Source: Kibdelosporangium philippinense
Lineage (GTDB): Bacteria > Actinomycetota > Actinomycetes > Mycobacteriales > Pseudonocardiaceae
DNA: 64,000 bases
Direction: 5' to 3'
NCBI RefSeq assembly: GCF_021390435.2
Contig: NZ_JAJVCN010000003.1
Span: forward strand, 496,001 to 560,000
This document shows, in pieces, positions 8,459-16,507 of the stretch. The notes below the pieces were generated by a model. That model was not told where the DNA came from, did not search any database, and saw only the letters and a list, made by a program, of their open reading frames with translations. Each line of letters begins with the position of its first letter. The first letter of the stretch is position 1. A program made the translations under genes and the position numbers.

Positions 8459-10326
8459 CAGATCTCATCCTCGTCGAACAGCGGCCGGATCCCGCGTGCC
8501 GCCATGATCTCGTCGTTGCCGGTGCCAGCCGCGACCATCGGCCACACCTGCGCGTCCTTGCCGACCACGAAGTCGATCACGACCGGCCGGTCGTTGATCT
8601 CCATCGCCCGCTTGATCACGGTGTCGACCTGCTCGCGAGTCTCGCACCGCAGGCCAGCGCAGCCCAATGCCTCAGCGAGCAGCGTAAAGTCCGGAATCCG
8701 GTGCTTGTGCGTGCCGAGATCGGTGTTCGAGTACCGCTCCGAGTAGAACAGGTTCTGCCACTGGCGGACCATGCCGAGGTTGCCGTTGTTGATCACCGCG
8801 ACCTTGATCGGCGCGCCCTCGATGGCGCACGTGGCCAGCTCCTGGTTGGTCATCTGGAAGCAGCCGTCGCCGTCGATGGCCCAGACTTCCTTGTCCGGCA
8901 TGCCGAACTTGGCGCCCATCGCGGCTGGCACCGCGAAGCCCATCGTGCCGAGGCCACCCGAGTTGATCCAGGTCATCGGCTTCTCGTACTTCACGAACTG
9001 CGCGGCCCACATCTGGTGCTGGCCGACGCCCGCGGTGTAGATCGCGTCCGGGCCGACCAGCTGGCCGATCCGCTCGATCACGTACTGCGGCGACAGCGTG
9101 CCGTCGGTCGGCCACTCGTACCCGGCCGGGAACGTCTCCCGCCAGCTGTTCACCTGCGCCCACCACGCGGTCAGGTCGGCCTTGCCGCGTTCGTGCTCGG
9201 CCTGCACCGCGCCGATCAGCTCGGTGATGATCTCCTTGCAGTCGCCCACGATCGGCACGTCGGCCTTGCGGTTCTTGGAGATCTCGGCCGGGTCGATGTC
9301 GGCGTGCACGACCTGCGCGTCCGGCGCGAAGGACGCGAGCTGGCCGGTGACCCGGTCGTCGAACCGGGCACCGAGCGCGATGATCAGGTCGGATCGCTGG
9401 AGGCAGCCCACCGCCGCCACCGATCCGTGCATTCCGGGCATCCCAAGGTGTTGCGGATGCGAGTCAGGGAACGCGCCCCGCGCCATCAGCGTGGTGACCA
9501 CCGGGATGTTGGTCAGCTCGGCGAGCCTGAGCAGCTCGGCCGACGACTGCGACTTGATCACGCCGCCGCCGACGTAGAGAACCGGACGACGGGCCGAAGC
9601 GATCAGCTTCGCGGCCTCGCGCACCTGCTTGCCGTGCGGCCGGGTCGTCGGCCGGTAGCCAGGCAGGTGGATCTCGGGCGGCCAGGAGAAGCTGGTGGTC
9701 TCCTGCAGCACGTCCTTGGGGATGTCCACGAGCACGGGGCCGGGTCGGCCCGTCGATGCCAGGTGGAACGCCTCGGCGATGGTCCGCGGGATCTCCGCCG
9801 GATCGGTGACGAGGAAGTTGTGCTTGGTGATCGGCAGCGTGATGCCGCAGATGTCCGCCTCCTGAAAGGCGTCGGTGCCGATCAGCGCCCTGGTCTGCTG
9901 GCCGGTGATGGCCACGACCGGGACGGAGTCCATGTTCGCGTCCGCGAGCGGGGTGACGAGGTTGGTCGCGCCAGGACCGGACGTCGCCATGCAGACACCG
10001 ACCTTGCCGGTGGCCTGCGCGTATCCGGTGGCCGCGTGGCCAGCTCCCTGCTCATGCCGGACGAGGACGTGACGGACCTTGGTGGAGTCGAGCAGCGGGT
10101 CGTACGCCGGCAGGATGGTTCCGCCAGGAATCCCGAAGACCACCTCGCAACCGACTGCCTCGAGCGAACGGACCAGCGACTGGGCTCCAGTGACACGCAC
10201 CGGGGCGCCCGTTGGCGGCGCTGGTTTCGGACGGTTGGCCGGGGCGGAGCTGTCCCCTGGTTTGGGATCAGCTCCCGGTTTCGGCGCCCCGGGCTTCGCG
10301 GCGGGTCGCGATGTAGCGCTCGTCAT
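8458..10326 (-). CDS. ilvB: Acetolactate synthase large (catalytic) subunit
   Basis: Thiamine-diphosphate enzyme that condenses two pyruvates to acetolactate, or pyruvate with 2-oxobutyrate, the first common step of branched-chain amino-acid synthesis. 622 aa. The catalytic Glu is in VRHEQGAGHAATGYA; the ThDP/Mg motif is GDGCFQMTNQELATC near residue 505. The first 40 residues form a Pro/Lys/Ala-rich extension before the conserved core, as in other actinobacterial IlvB. The ATG at 10326 has a GAGG 8 bases upstream. Expression is probably controlled by the leader peptide and terminator at 10373-10483. Confidence 0.97.
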   Translation of the reverse strand: MTSATSRPAAKPGAPKPGADPKPGDSSAPANRPKPAPPTGAPVRVTGAQSLVRSLEAVGCEVVFGIPGGTILPAYDPLLDSTKVRHVLVRHEQGAGHAATGYAQATGKVGVCMATSGPGATNLVTPLADANMDSVPVVAITGQQTRALIGTDAFQEADICGITLPITKHNFLVTDPAEIPRTIAEAFHLASTGRPGPVLVDIPKDVLQETTSFSWPPEIHLPGYRPTTRPHGKQVREAAKLIASARRPVLYVGGGVIKSQSSAELLRLAELTNIPVVTTLMARGAFPDSHPQHLGMPGMHGSVAAVGCLQRSDLIIALGARFDDRVTGQLASFAPDAQVVHADIDPAEISKNRKADVPIVGDCKEIITELIGAVQAEHERGKADLTAWWAQVNSWRETFPAGYEWPTDGTLSPQYVIERIGQLVGPDAIYTAGVGQHQMWAAQFVKYEKPMTWINSGGLGTMGFAVPAAMGAKFGMPDKEVWAIDGDGCFQMTNQELATCAIEGAPIKVAVINNGNLGMVRQWQNLFYSERYSNTDLGTHKHRIPDFTLLAEALGCAGLRCETREQVDTVIKRAMEINDRPVVIDFVVGKDAQVWPMVAAGTGNDEIMAARGIRPLFDEDEI

Positions 10327-10372
10327 CGGTTCTGCCTCGTGAGTCAGTGGTCGGGTATGGGGTCCAGACACG

Positions 10373-10408
10373 AAAAAACCCCCGTCGACCTGATAGGTCG
10401 CACGAGGG
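10373..10408 (-). terminator. Attenuator terminator of ilvBNC leader
   Basis: On the minus strand, CCCTCGTGCGACC, loop TATC, then AGGTCGACGGGGG, followed directly by six T residues (10378-10373). This is a Rho-independent terminator between the leader peptide and ilvB. Its 3' arm holds GTCGAC, which also occurs in both arms of the upstream hairpin, so alternative pairing is possible. Confidence 0.85.
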
Positions 10409-10410
10409 TC

Positions 10411-10451
10411 GCGCGTCGACGAGTCTGTAGTAGCCCTAAGCGTCGACGCGC
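10411..10451 (-). promoter_or_regulatory. Anti-terminator / pause hairpin of ilv leader
   Basis: Two 11-bp arms, GCGCGTCGACG (10441-10451 read on the minus strand) and CGTCGACGCGC (10411-10421), are perfectly complementary with a 19-base loop. The first arm is inside the leader peptide reading frame, just downstream of its Leu and Val codons. Ribosome position could therefore decide whether this stem forms or whether the second arm instead pairs with the terminator 3' arm. Confidence 0.8.
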
Positions 10452-10483
10452 TTGGGAAGTACGAGACCAATCGGGTTGAACAT
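10436..10483 (-). CDS. ilv leader peptide
   Basis: A 15-residue open frame, MFNPIGLVLPKRVDA then TAG, with Ile, Leu, Val, Leu and Val codons, upstream of an ilv operon terminator. This is the arrangement of a branched-chain amino-acid attenuator. No Shine-Dalgarno sits at a usable distance. The -10 TACCGT ends 7 bases before the ATG, so the transcript probably starts at or near the A of the ATG, meaning leaderless translation. Too short for standard gene callers. Confidence 0.85.
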   Translation of the reverse strand: MFNPIGLVLPKRVDA

Positions 10484-10490
10484 ACCTCGG

Positions 10491-10520
10491 ACGGTAGTGC
10501 GGATCGTGCGCATGCGTCAA
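10491..10520 (-). promoter_or_regulatory. Promoter of the ilvBNC leader transcript
   Basis: On the minus strand, TTGACG (10520-10515), an 18-base spacer, then TACCGT (10496-10491). The predicted start point is near 10483, the first base of the leader peptide. The match to the housekeeping sigma consensus is good for an actinomycete. Confidence 0.7.
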
Positions 10521-10606
10521 ATCTGCGGGACACCAATCCCGGATAGTGGACCCGATCGGGGGACCCGCCGACCGGCCGCCAGCGGCAAACGTGCACCATC
10601 TTGTGT

Positions 10607-11035
10607 GTGACCGCCGTCAGCAAGGTTGTCTTCCGGACCCCTCCGACCGCCCATCTCGGTGCGCTGCTGCTCGCCGTCGCCGCAACGCCGTTCGCATTCG
10701 CCGCGCCGGGCTTGTTCGCGATCTACTTGGTACCGATCGCGCTCATCGTCTGGGTGCTCCGCAATCGCACGACCGCTGACACCGACGGCCTTGTCGCGCA
10801 GAGCTTGTTCGCCAGCCGCACCTTGAAATGGGACGATCTGGCGTCATTGAAACTCAACCGTGGCCGGGTGTCCGCGGTCGGCACCGACGGCACCGTGACC
10901 CGGTTGCCGGGTGTCCGGCTGCGACACGTGTCACTGCTTTCCACAGTCAGCAACGGTCGTATCCCCGACCCAGCTGCCGATCCTGTGTCCGACGACGAGG
11001 AAAGTCCGGCCACACCGGACACCCCGGCGGAGTAA
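10607..11035 (+). CDS. PH domain-containing membrane protein
   Basis: 142 aa with two adjacent hydrophobic segments (LGALLLAVAATPFAFAA and LFAIYLVPIALIVWVL, residues 16-50), then a soluble bacterial PH-like part with the typical LFASRTLKWDDLASLKL start and a DGTVTRLPGVRL strand. The acidic tail (SDDEESPATPDTPAE) is probably disordered. GTG 10607 is preferred over a TTG two codons earlier. It is divergent from the ilvB leader and 40 bp upstream of ilvD, on the same strand. PH-like proteins between ilvB and ilvD are a recurring actinobacterial arrangement; their role is unknown. Confidence 0.8.
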   Translation: MTAVSKVVFRTPPTAHLGALLLAVAATPFAFAAPGLFAIYLVPIALIVWVLRNRTTADTDGLVAQSLFASRTLKWDDLASLKLNRGRVSAVGTDGTVTRLPGVRLRHVSLLSTVSNGRIPDPAADPVSDDEESPATPDTPAE

Positions 11036-11075
11036 TCTCGCTGTAGTTCCCACCGCTGAGTCTTTTGGAGGGGCG

Positions 11076-12920
11076 ATGCCCCAGTTGCGTTCCCGCACGA
11101 CCACTCACGGCCGCAACGCCGCGGGCGCACGCGCGCTCTGGCGTGCGACCGGTATGACGGATTCCGACTTCGGCAAGCCGATCGTGGCGATCGCCAACTC
11201 CTACACGCAGTTCGTGCCGGGCCACGTACACCTTCGCGACCTCGGTGACATCGTCGCCGATGCCGTGCGCGAGGCTGGCGGTGTCGCGCGCGAGTTCCAC
11301 ACCATCGCGGTGGACGACGGAATCGCGATGGGCCACAGCGGAATGCTGTACTCCCTGCCGTCCCGCGAGATCATCGCGGACTCGGTCGAATACATGGTCA
11401 ACGCGCACCAGGCGGACGCGCTGGTCTGCATCTCCAACTGCGACAAGATCACGCCGGGCATGCTGAACGCGGCCATGCGGCTGAACATCCCGACGGTGTT
11501 CGTCTCGGGTGGACCGATGGAGGCGGGCAAAGCCGTGGTCGTCGGCGGTGTCGCGCAGGCGCCGACCGACCTGATCACCGCGATCGCGGCGTCCGCGAAC
11601 CCGTCGGTCGACGAGGACGGGCTGTCGATTGTGGAGCGCTCGGCCTGTCCGACGTGTGGCTCGTGCTCCGGGATGTTCACCGCGAACTCGATGAACTGCC
11701 TGACCGAAGCGCTCGGATTGGCCTTGCCGGGCAACGGGTCCACTTTGGCCACCCATGCCGCGCGCCGCGACCTGTTCTCCAGGGCGGGAACGACGGTCGT
11801 CGAGCTGTGCAAGCGTTGGTACGGCGCCGACGATTCCTCGGTGCTGCCGCGGGAGATCGCATCCCGTAAGGCATTCGAGAACGCGATGGCCCTCGATATG
11901 GCCATGGGCGGTTCGACCAACACGGTCCTGCACATCCTGGCCGCGGCGCAGGAAGGCGAGGTCGACTTCACGCTGGCCGACATCGACGCGACCAGCCGCC
12001 GGGTTCCGTGCCTGTCGAAGGTCTCGCCGAACTCCGACTACCACATGGAAGACGTGCACCGGGCCGGTGGAATTCCGGCGATCCTCGGTGAACTGGACCG
12101 CGCGGGACTGCTCAACCGGGACGTCCACTCGGTCCACAGTTCGGACCTGACGTCGTGGCTGTCCGAATGGGACATCCGATCTGGACAGGCGTCCGATGCG
12201 GCAATCGAACTCTTCCACGCGGCCCCAGGCGGCGTGCGGACCACTGAGGCGTTCTCTACGACGAACCGCTGGTCTTCTTTGGACACCGACGCTGCTTCAG
12301 GCTGCATCCGTGACAAGGAGCACGCGTACACGGCCGATGGAGGTTTGGCCGTGCTGCGTGGGAACCTGGCGGAGAACGGCGCGGTCATCAAGTCCGCTGG
12401 AATCGATCCGTCATTGTTCCGGTTCCAAGGTCCTGCCCGGGTGGTCGAAAGCCAGGAGCAAGCGGTTTCGGTGATCCTGAACAAGGAGATCCAGCCGGGT
12501 GACGTGCTCGTGGTCCGCTACGAAGGCCCGGCCGGCGGCCCGGGGATGCAGGAGATGTTGCACCCCACGGCGTTCCTCAAGGGCGCAGGCCTCGGCCAGA
12601 AGTGCGCGCTGATCACCGACGGCCGCTTCTCCGGCGGATCGTCGGGCCTGTCGGTCGGGCACATCTCCCCCGAAGCCGCGGGCGCGGGCACAATTGGACT
12701 CGTTCAAGACGGCGACCAGATCCTGATTGACGTCACCACCCGGACACTGGAACTGCTTGTGCCGGAAGAAGTTCTGGCCGAGCGCCGGGCGAAGATGGAG
12801 TCGAGCGAGCGGCCGTGGCAGCCGGTCGACCGGGATCGCACTGTGACAACGGCATTGCGCGCGTACGCACACATGGCGACCGACGCATCCACTGGCGCGG
12901 TGCGGCGAATCCCGTCGTAG
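11076..12920 (+). CDS. ilvD: Dihydroxy-acid dehydratase
   Basis: Dehydrates 2,3-dihydroxy acids to the 2-oxo acids in valine and isoleucine synthesis. 614 aa. Cys residues for the Fe-S cluster lie in CISNCDKITPGML and SACPTCGSCSGMF. Other conserved segments are GGPMEAGK, MAMGGSTNTVLH, GKCALITDGRFSGG-like and GHISPEAAGAG. The ATG at 11076 has GGAGGGG 5 bases upstream. It is transcribed away from ilvBNC. An IS630 element begins 11 bp after the stop codon, between the gene and its probable terminator. Confidence 0.97.
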   Translation: MPQLRSRTTTHGRNAAGARALWRATGMTDSDFGKPIVAIANSYTQFVPGHVHLRDLGDIVADAVREAGGVAREFHTIAVDDGIAMGHSGMLYSLPSREIIADSVEYMVNAHQADALVCISNCDKITPGMLNAAMRLNIPTVFVSGGPMEAGKAVVVGGVAQAPTDLITAIAASANPSVDEDGLSIVERSACPTCGSCSGMFTANSMNCLTEALGLALPGNGSTLATHAARRDLFSRAGTTVVELCKRWYGADDSSVLPREIASRKAFENAMALDMAMGGSTNTVLHILAAAQEGEVDFTLADIDATSRRVPCLSKVSPNSDYHMEDVHRAGGIPAILGELDRAGLLNRDVHSVHSSDLTSWLSEWDIRSGQASDAAIELFHAAPGGVRTTEAFSTTNRWSSLDTDAASGCIRDKEHAYTADGGLAVLRGNLAENGAVIKSAGIDPSLFRFQGPARVVESQEQAVSVILNKEIQPGDVLVVRYEGPAGGPGMQEMLHPTAFLKGAGLGQKCALITDGRFSGGSSGLSVGHISPEAAGAGTIGLVQDGDQILIDVTTRTLELLVPEEVLAERRAKMESSERPWQPVDRDRTVTTALRAYAHMATDASTGAVRRIPS

Positions 12921-12928
12921 AAACCACC

Positions 12929-12930
12929 TA
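12929..12930. repeat. TA target duplication, IS630 copy 1 left
   Basis: TA directly before the IS end AAGACCTTTCGG; the partner is 14108-14109. IS630 elements insert at TA and duplicate it. Confidence 0.85.
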
Positions 12931-12959
12931 AAGACCTTTCGGTATTTGAGTGAGTTATG

Positions 12960-13526
12960 TCATAGGGAAAGGCCGGTGTGGTCGAGGAAGTTGAAGCACA
13001 GTTGGTAGCTGCTGCCGACGCGTTCCAGGCCGGTCTGCGCGGCGGTGTGGGCTTCGTCGAGGGTGTCGGGGCACAAGTTGGCCAGTTCGCGTGCTTTGAC
13101 GTTGCCCCATACCGTTTCCATCGGGTTGAGGTCGGGGGCGTAGCCGGGCAACGGTTCCACGTGCAGCCAGTGTCGTTGGGTGGTCAGCCATGCCTTCATG
13201 TCGTTCGATCGGTGGGCGGGCAGGCCGTCCCAGATCAGGGTGACTTTCTGGCCGTCGAGGTGCTCGTGCAGAGCGGTGAGGAACTCGATCAGCGAGGCGG
13301 TGTTGTAGGCGCCTTCTTTGATGCCGAACACGAACACCGCCTCGCTGCGGTCGGGTCGGTAGGCCAGCGCGCCGGACATCGACAGGCGTTTCCAGGAGAA
13401 CCGGTGGGTCAGCACCGGGGTCTGGCCGCGTGGCGCCCAGGTGGCCCGGACTACGGGCAGCAGGGAGAATCCGGACTCGTCCTGGAAGCAGATCCAGGCC
13501 CCTCGGCGCCGGGCGCTTTTTTTATG
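12960..13526 (-). CDS. IS630 transposase, C-terminal catalytic frame (orfB, by -1 frameshift)
   Basis: Catalytic DDE half, expressed as a fusion with orfA after -1 slippage at the A7 run. The first Asp is in WICFQDESGFSLLP, the second in VTLIWDGLPAHRS, and the Glu in APDLNPMETVWGNVK, the classic IS630/Tc1 order. It ends FLDHTGLSL. The open frame extends upstream to 13856, but that part overlaps orfA out of frame and has no transposase similarity, so I give only the part after the slip site. Confidence 0.85.
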   Translation of the reverse strand, partial: HKKSARRRGAWICFQDESGFSLLPVVRATWAPRGQTPVLTHRFSWKRLSMSGALAYRPDRSEAVFVFGIKEGAYNTASLIEFLTALHEHLDGQKVTLIWDGLPAHRSNDMKAWLTTQRHWLHVEPLPGYAPDLNPMETVWGNVKARELANLCPDTLDEAHTAAQTGLERVGSSYQLCFNFLDHTGLSL

Positions 13527-14041
13527 CGCGGCCACTCCTTTTTCACCCACCTGTCGATGGCCTCCTGGTCGCGTTCGGTGGCGCGGCGGGCGGGACGCTG
13601 CCTGCTCCAGCCCAGCCGCTCGCGCAGGATCGTCCAGGTCTGGGTTTGCGAGTACCGCACCCCGGTGACCTTCTCGATCACCTCGGCCACCCGCGCCAGC
13701 GTCCACATGTCGGTCGGGAATCCGTTCGCCTTCGGCCCCTCCGCCAGCGCGCCGGCCACCTCGGCCACCTGCTCGTCGGTCAGCTTGGGCAGCCGCCCGG
13801 CACGACCAGCCCCGGCCAATGCCTGCCGTCCGCCGGCCGACCACGCCCGGTGCCACCGTGAGGCGGTCTGCGCCGAGACTCCCAACTCCACCACCACATC
13901 GACCTGCCGCTTGCCGCGGTCGAACATCTCCGCTGCCCGCATCCGACGTTCTCGCAACGCCTCAAAATCACGGCGGGCAGCTACTTTCTTGCTGCTACGG
14001 CCTTTCCGACGCTGGCCGGCCGATCGTGACGGTTCTGGCAC
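13451..14041 (-). CDS. IS630 transposase, N-terminal frame (orfA)
   Basis: 196-aa frame with the DNA-binding half of an IS630 transposase. The helix-turn-helix segment is QVDVVVELGVSAQTASRWHR (about residues 47-66), followed by a second HTH-like region (TWTILRERLGWSRQRPARR). A run of seven A residues at 13523-13517 (minus strand) near codon 175 allows a -1 slip into the downstream catalytic frame. Without slipping, the frame continues about 20 codons to a stop. GTG start at 14041. Confidence 0.85.
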   Translation of the reverse strand: MPEPSRSAGQRRKGRSSKKVAARRDFEALRERRMRAAEMFDRGKRQVDVVVELGVSAQTASRWHRAWSAGGRQALAGAGRAGRLPKLTDEQVAEVAGALAEGPKANGFPTDMWTLARVAEVIEKVTGVRYSQTQTWTILRERLGWSRQRPARRATERDQEAIDRWVKKEWPRIKKAPGAEGPGSASRTSPDSPCCP

Positions 14042-14107
14042 ACCACGATTGTCCTACCAGGCAAGGCGAATCACCCGCAACGACTCACCCTATTACCGAA
14101 AGATCTT

Positions 14108-14109
14108 TA
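14108..14109. repeat. TA target duplication, IS630 copy 1 right
   Basis: TA directly after CCGAAAGATCTT, matching 12929-12930. Confidence 0.85.
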
Positions 14110-14114
14110 AGTAG

Positions 14115-14146
14115 ACGAAAGCCGGGCATTCGTGTCCGGCTTTCGT
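14115..14146. terminator. Hairpin, probable original ilvD terminator
   Basis: ACGAAAGCCGG and CCGGCTTTCGT form an 11-bp perfect stem with a 10-base loop, followed by GTCATTTT. If the IS630 copy is removed, this stem lies about 15 bp after the ilvD stop codon. No other gene end lies nearby, so it is best read as the displaced ilvD terminator. Confidence 0.75.
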
Positions 14147-14226
14147 GTCATTTTCGGGCGGCTACTCCGTGCTGCACCCTGAGGTCCGGCGCGATTCCTG
14201 TCACCAGATCACACAGAGGTGGTCTT

Positions 14227-14838
14227 ATGACGAAAACCGTCGCCGTCCCGGACATCACTGCGGTTTTCCTTGATCAGCCAGCGAGCCACATCGTCCACAA
14301 AGGACCGCTCGGCGCTCTTGCCGAGTTCTACCGTGATCCGCTGGCCCGCGTGACGCTACTGGTCACGTCGCTGTTGCTGTGTTACGTGGGCGGTGCCGCG
14401 ATGTTCTACGTGCACGCGATCCTGTTCAACGAAGGCGGCCCGGCCATCAGCCCGTATCTGCATTGGGCGCTGGATTCTTCGTTCGGCTTCATCGCGCTCA
14501 CTCCGATCATCGCGGTGCTACTCCCCCTCGCGGTCTGGCTGATCCGCGACCGGCCTCGCTGGCTGTTTCCGCTTGTGCTGGGCGTGTTGTTCGCGGTCAT
14601 CACGATCCCCGGGCCGTTGGCGCACGACATGTTCGTGGCAAGGGGAACGCCGATCGCCGCGTTCGTCACGCACCACTGGGGCGATCCGTCGATCATCATG
14701 CAGCCGCCGACCGAGTACACGGCCGTGGCCAAGATGACGCACCAGTTCCTCGGCGGCCTGCCGGTATATCTGGCGTTGTCCACAGTGGCTTACGTGTCCA
14801 TCCGCGCTATCGTTGCCAAGTGGCACAAGTCCTCGTAA
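14227..14838 (+). CDS. Integral membrane protein, unknown function
   Basis: 203 aa with four predicted membrane segments: TLLVTSLLLCYVGGAAMFYV (about 40-60), FIALTPIIAVLLPLAVWLI (about 82-100), WLFPLVLGVLFAVITIPGPL (about 107-126) and a final LPVYLALSTVAYVSIRAIV. His-rich turns (HDMF, THHWGDPS) lie between segments 3 and 4. I do not recognise a family. The ATG is preceded by AGAGGTGG. Its last 19 bases overlap the GTG start of the dehydrogenase downstream, so the two are probably co-transcribed. Confidence 0.75.
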   Translation: MTKTVAVPDITAVFLDQPASHIVHKGPLGALAEFYRDPLARVTLLVTSLLLCYVGGAAMFYVHAILFNEGGPAISPYLHWALDSSFGFIALTPIIAVLLPLAVWLIRDRPRWLFPLVLGVLFAVITIPGPLAHDMFVARGTPIAAFVTHHWGDPSIIMQPPTEYTAVAKMTHQFLGGLPVYLALSTVAYVSIRAIVAKWHKSS

Positions 14839-15761
14839 CCCGCGAAATGGTCGACGAAGCGATGCAGGCTTTGACGGGCCGGTGCGAGGTCGATCTCTAC
14901 ACCGGCCCGCCGGAAGCCATGCCGCGCGACGAGTTCCTCAAGCGCGCCAACGGTAAAGACGGCCTATTGACCATGTTGTCCGAGCGGGTCGACGCGGAAC
15001 TGCTCGACGCGGCCGGTCCGCAGCTGAAGATCGTGGCCAACCACGCGGTCGGCTACGACAACATCGACGTCGCCGAGTGCACCCGACGCGGCGTGCTGGT
15101 CGCGAACACGCCGGACGTACTCACCGAGGCGACCGCGGACCTCGCGTGGGCGCTGATCCTGGCGTGTGTCCGCAGGATCGCGGAAGGCGACCGGTTTCTC
15201 AGGGCGGAAACCCCATGGATCTGGGGCCCGAGAATGATGCTCGGCCACGAACTCTACGGCCGGACCCTGGGCATCGTGGGCTACGGCCGGATCGGGAAAG
15301 CGACCGCCAAGAGGGCCGAAGGCTTTGGAATGCGGGTGATTCACAACTCCCGCTCGGGCGGCGTCCCGTTCGAAACCCTGATCGCCGAGTCGGACGTGGT
15401 CTCGATCCACGCCCCGCTCACACCCGAGACGAAACACCTGTTCAACGCGGACGTGTTCAAGAACATGAAATCCACTGCGGTCCTGGTGAATACCGCGCGC
15501 GGACCGTTGGTGGACGAGGCCGCTTTGGCGCACGCGCTGCGTACCAACGAGATCTTCGCCGCTGGGCTGGACGTGTTCGAGCGGGAGCCTCAGGTCGAGA
15601 AAGCGTTGCTGGACCTCGACAACGTCACGATCGTGCCGCATCTTGGCAGTGCGACCGTCCAGACCCGGGCGGCGATGGGACTTTTCGCCGTCGAGAACCT
15701 CCTCAACGGCATCGCCGGGCATCGCCCCCGGGCCTTGGTCAACCCAGAAGTGCTTACCTGA
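14820..15761 (+). CDS. D-2-hydroxyacid dehydrogenase (glyoxylate/hydroxypyruvate reductase type)
   Basis: 313-aa NAD(P)-dependent dehydrogenase with the family hallmarks: GIVGYGRIGKATAKRA (dinucleotide binding, about residues 147-162), catalytic Arg in NTARGPLVDEAAL, Glu in GLDVFEREP, and His in VPHLGSATVQTR. No ACT domain, so it is not serA. The HLGSAT and ARGPLVDE combination is typical of glyoxylate/hydroxypyruvate reductases, but the substrate cannot be read from sequence. The GTG at 14820 gives the family's usual beginning (VAQVLVTREM). It overlaps the upstream membrane gene by 19 bp and the convergent DoxX gene by 8 bp. Confidence 0.88.
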   Translation: MAQVLVTREMVDEAMQALTGRCEVDLYTGPPEAMPRDEFLKRANGKDGLLTMLSERVDAELLDAAGPQLKIVANHAVGYDNIDVAECTRRGVLVANTPDVLTEATADLAWALILACVRRIAEGDRFLRAETPWIWGPRMMLGHELYGRTLGIVGYGRIGKATAKRAEGFGMRVIHNSRSGGVPFETLIAESDVVSIHAPLTPETKHLFNADVFKNMKSTAVLVNTARGPLVDEAALAHALRTNEIFAAGLDVFEREPQVEKALLDLDNVTIVPHLGSATVQTRAAMGLFAVENLLNGIAGHRPRALVNPEVLT

Positions 15762-16458
15762 ACACGACAAGCGTGACGACGGACAGTCCAGCCGCGACGA
15801 TCAACATGAACAAGCCGAGCGGGACCGGGCGACGGCCCCACGGGGTCGGGCGGTCGAGCGAGATTCGGCCCGGACCGGTGAACAGCAGCATGAACGCCGC
15901 CGTGCCGAGCGCGAGCTCCCACTCGAAGCCGCGCGGCGGGTTGAAGAACCCGTTGCCCCACTTCAGGTAGACGACATTCGCCATCACGCCGAGGATCGCG
16001 GCCGCGCCGATCGGGGTGAACAGGCCGAGCACCAGCAGCACGCCGCCGACCAGCTCGGACACGCCGGTCGCCCAGGCGAGAATGGTGGTCTGGCTGAAGC
16101 CCTGCGTGCCGAGGAACTGCGCGAACCCGTCGATGCCCGGGCCGTTGAACAGGCCGAACAGCTTCTGCGACGCGTGCACGATGAACGTGCCACCGAGCAC
16201 GAGCCGCAGTACGAGCAGACCGAAGTCCAACCCGCCATGCCATGCATATCCGGGCTTGGTTCGCTCCTCCTCGTCCGCGCCAGGTCTGGACAACACGGTT
16301 GTCGTGGACGAGCTGCTGTAGCCGGAATCGTCGTACCGGCCGTAATCCTCGTCCGACGGCTCAGCCATCCGGTGCGAACCGGAGTAGTCGTCGCCGCCCA
16401 TGGAATACATCCCTGGGTAGCCGCCCGCGGTCCTCGAGCGGTCATCGTCGGTACTCAC
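15754..16458 (-). CDS. DoxX family membrane protein
   Basis: 234 aa. The first 75 residues are a hydrophilic, Ser/Asp/Tyr-rich tail (DDYSGSHRMAEPSDEDYGRY). Then comes a four-helix DoxX domain: GLDFGLLVLRLVLGGTFIVHA, a GVSELVGGVLLVLGLFTPIG helix, AAILGVMANVVYLKW, and a C-terminal LFMLIVAAGLSVVTLVVF. DoxX proteins are small quinone-linked or redox-stress membrane proteins. The GTG at 16458 is chosen because the upstream in-frame extension has no coding character. No clear ribosome-binding site is visible. Confidence 0.85.
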   Translation of the reverse strand: MSTDDDRSRTAGGYPGMYSMGGDDYSGSHRMAEPSDEDYGRYDDSGYSSSSTTTVLSRPGADEEERTKPGYAWHGGLDFGLLVLRLVLGGTFIVHASQKLFGLFNGPGIDGFAQFLGTQGFSQTTILAWATGVSELVGGVLLVLGLFTPIGAAAILGVMANVVYLKWGNGFFNPPRGFEWELALGTAAFMLLFTGPGRISLDRPTPWGRRPVPLGLFMLIVAAGLSVVTLVVFR

Positions 16459-16507
16459 GGCGGGGAGGCTACGGGAAAGCGCCGGAAAACGCTCTACAAA
16501 GTTTTTA

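Larger units (their letters stand above)
12931..14107 (-). mobile_element. IS630-family element, copy 1, 1177 bp
   Basis: The ends AAGACCTTTCGGTA and (complement) AAGATCTTTCGGTA form terminal inverted repeats flanked by TA. The two overlapping transposase frames on the minus strand are joined by a -1 frameshift. The same element, also 1177 bp, recurs at 55074-56250 in the opposite orientation and differs by a scatter of substitutions. It lies between the ilvD stop codon and the hairpin at 14115. Confidence 0.92.

Noticed and set aside
8443..10479. Long plus-strand open frame antisense to ilvB
   Set aside because: It mirrors the ilvB codons, as expected where third positions are G or C, and has no protein-like motifs. 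ilvB itself is certain.
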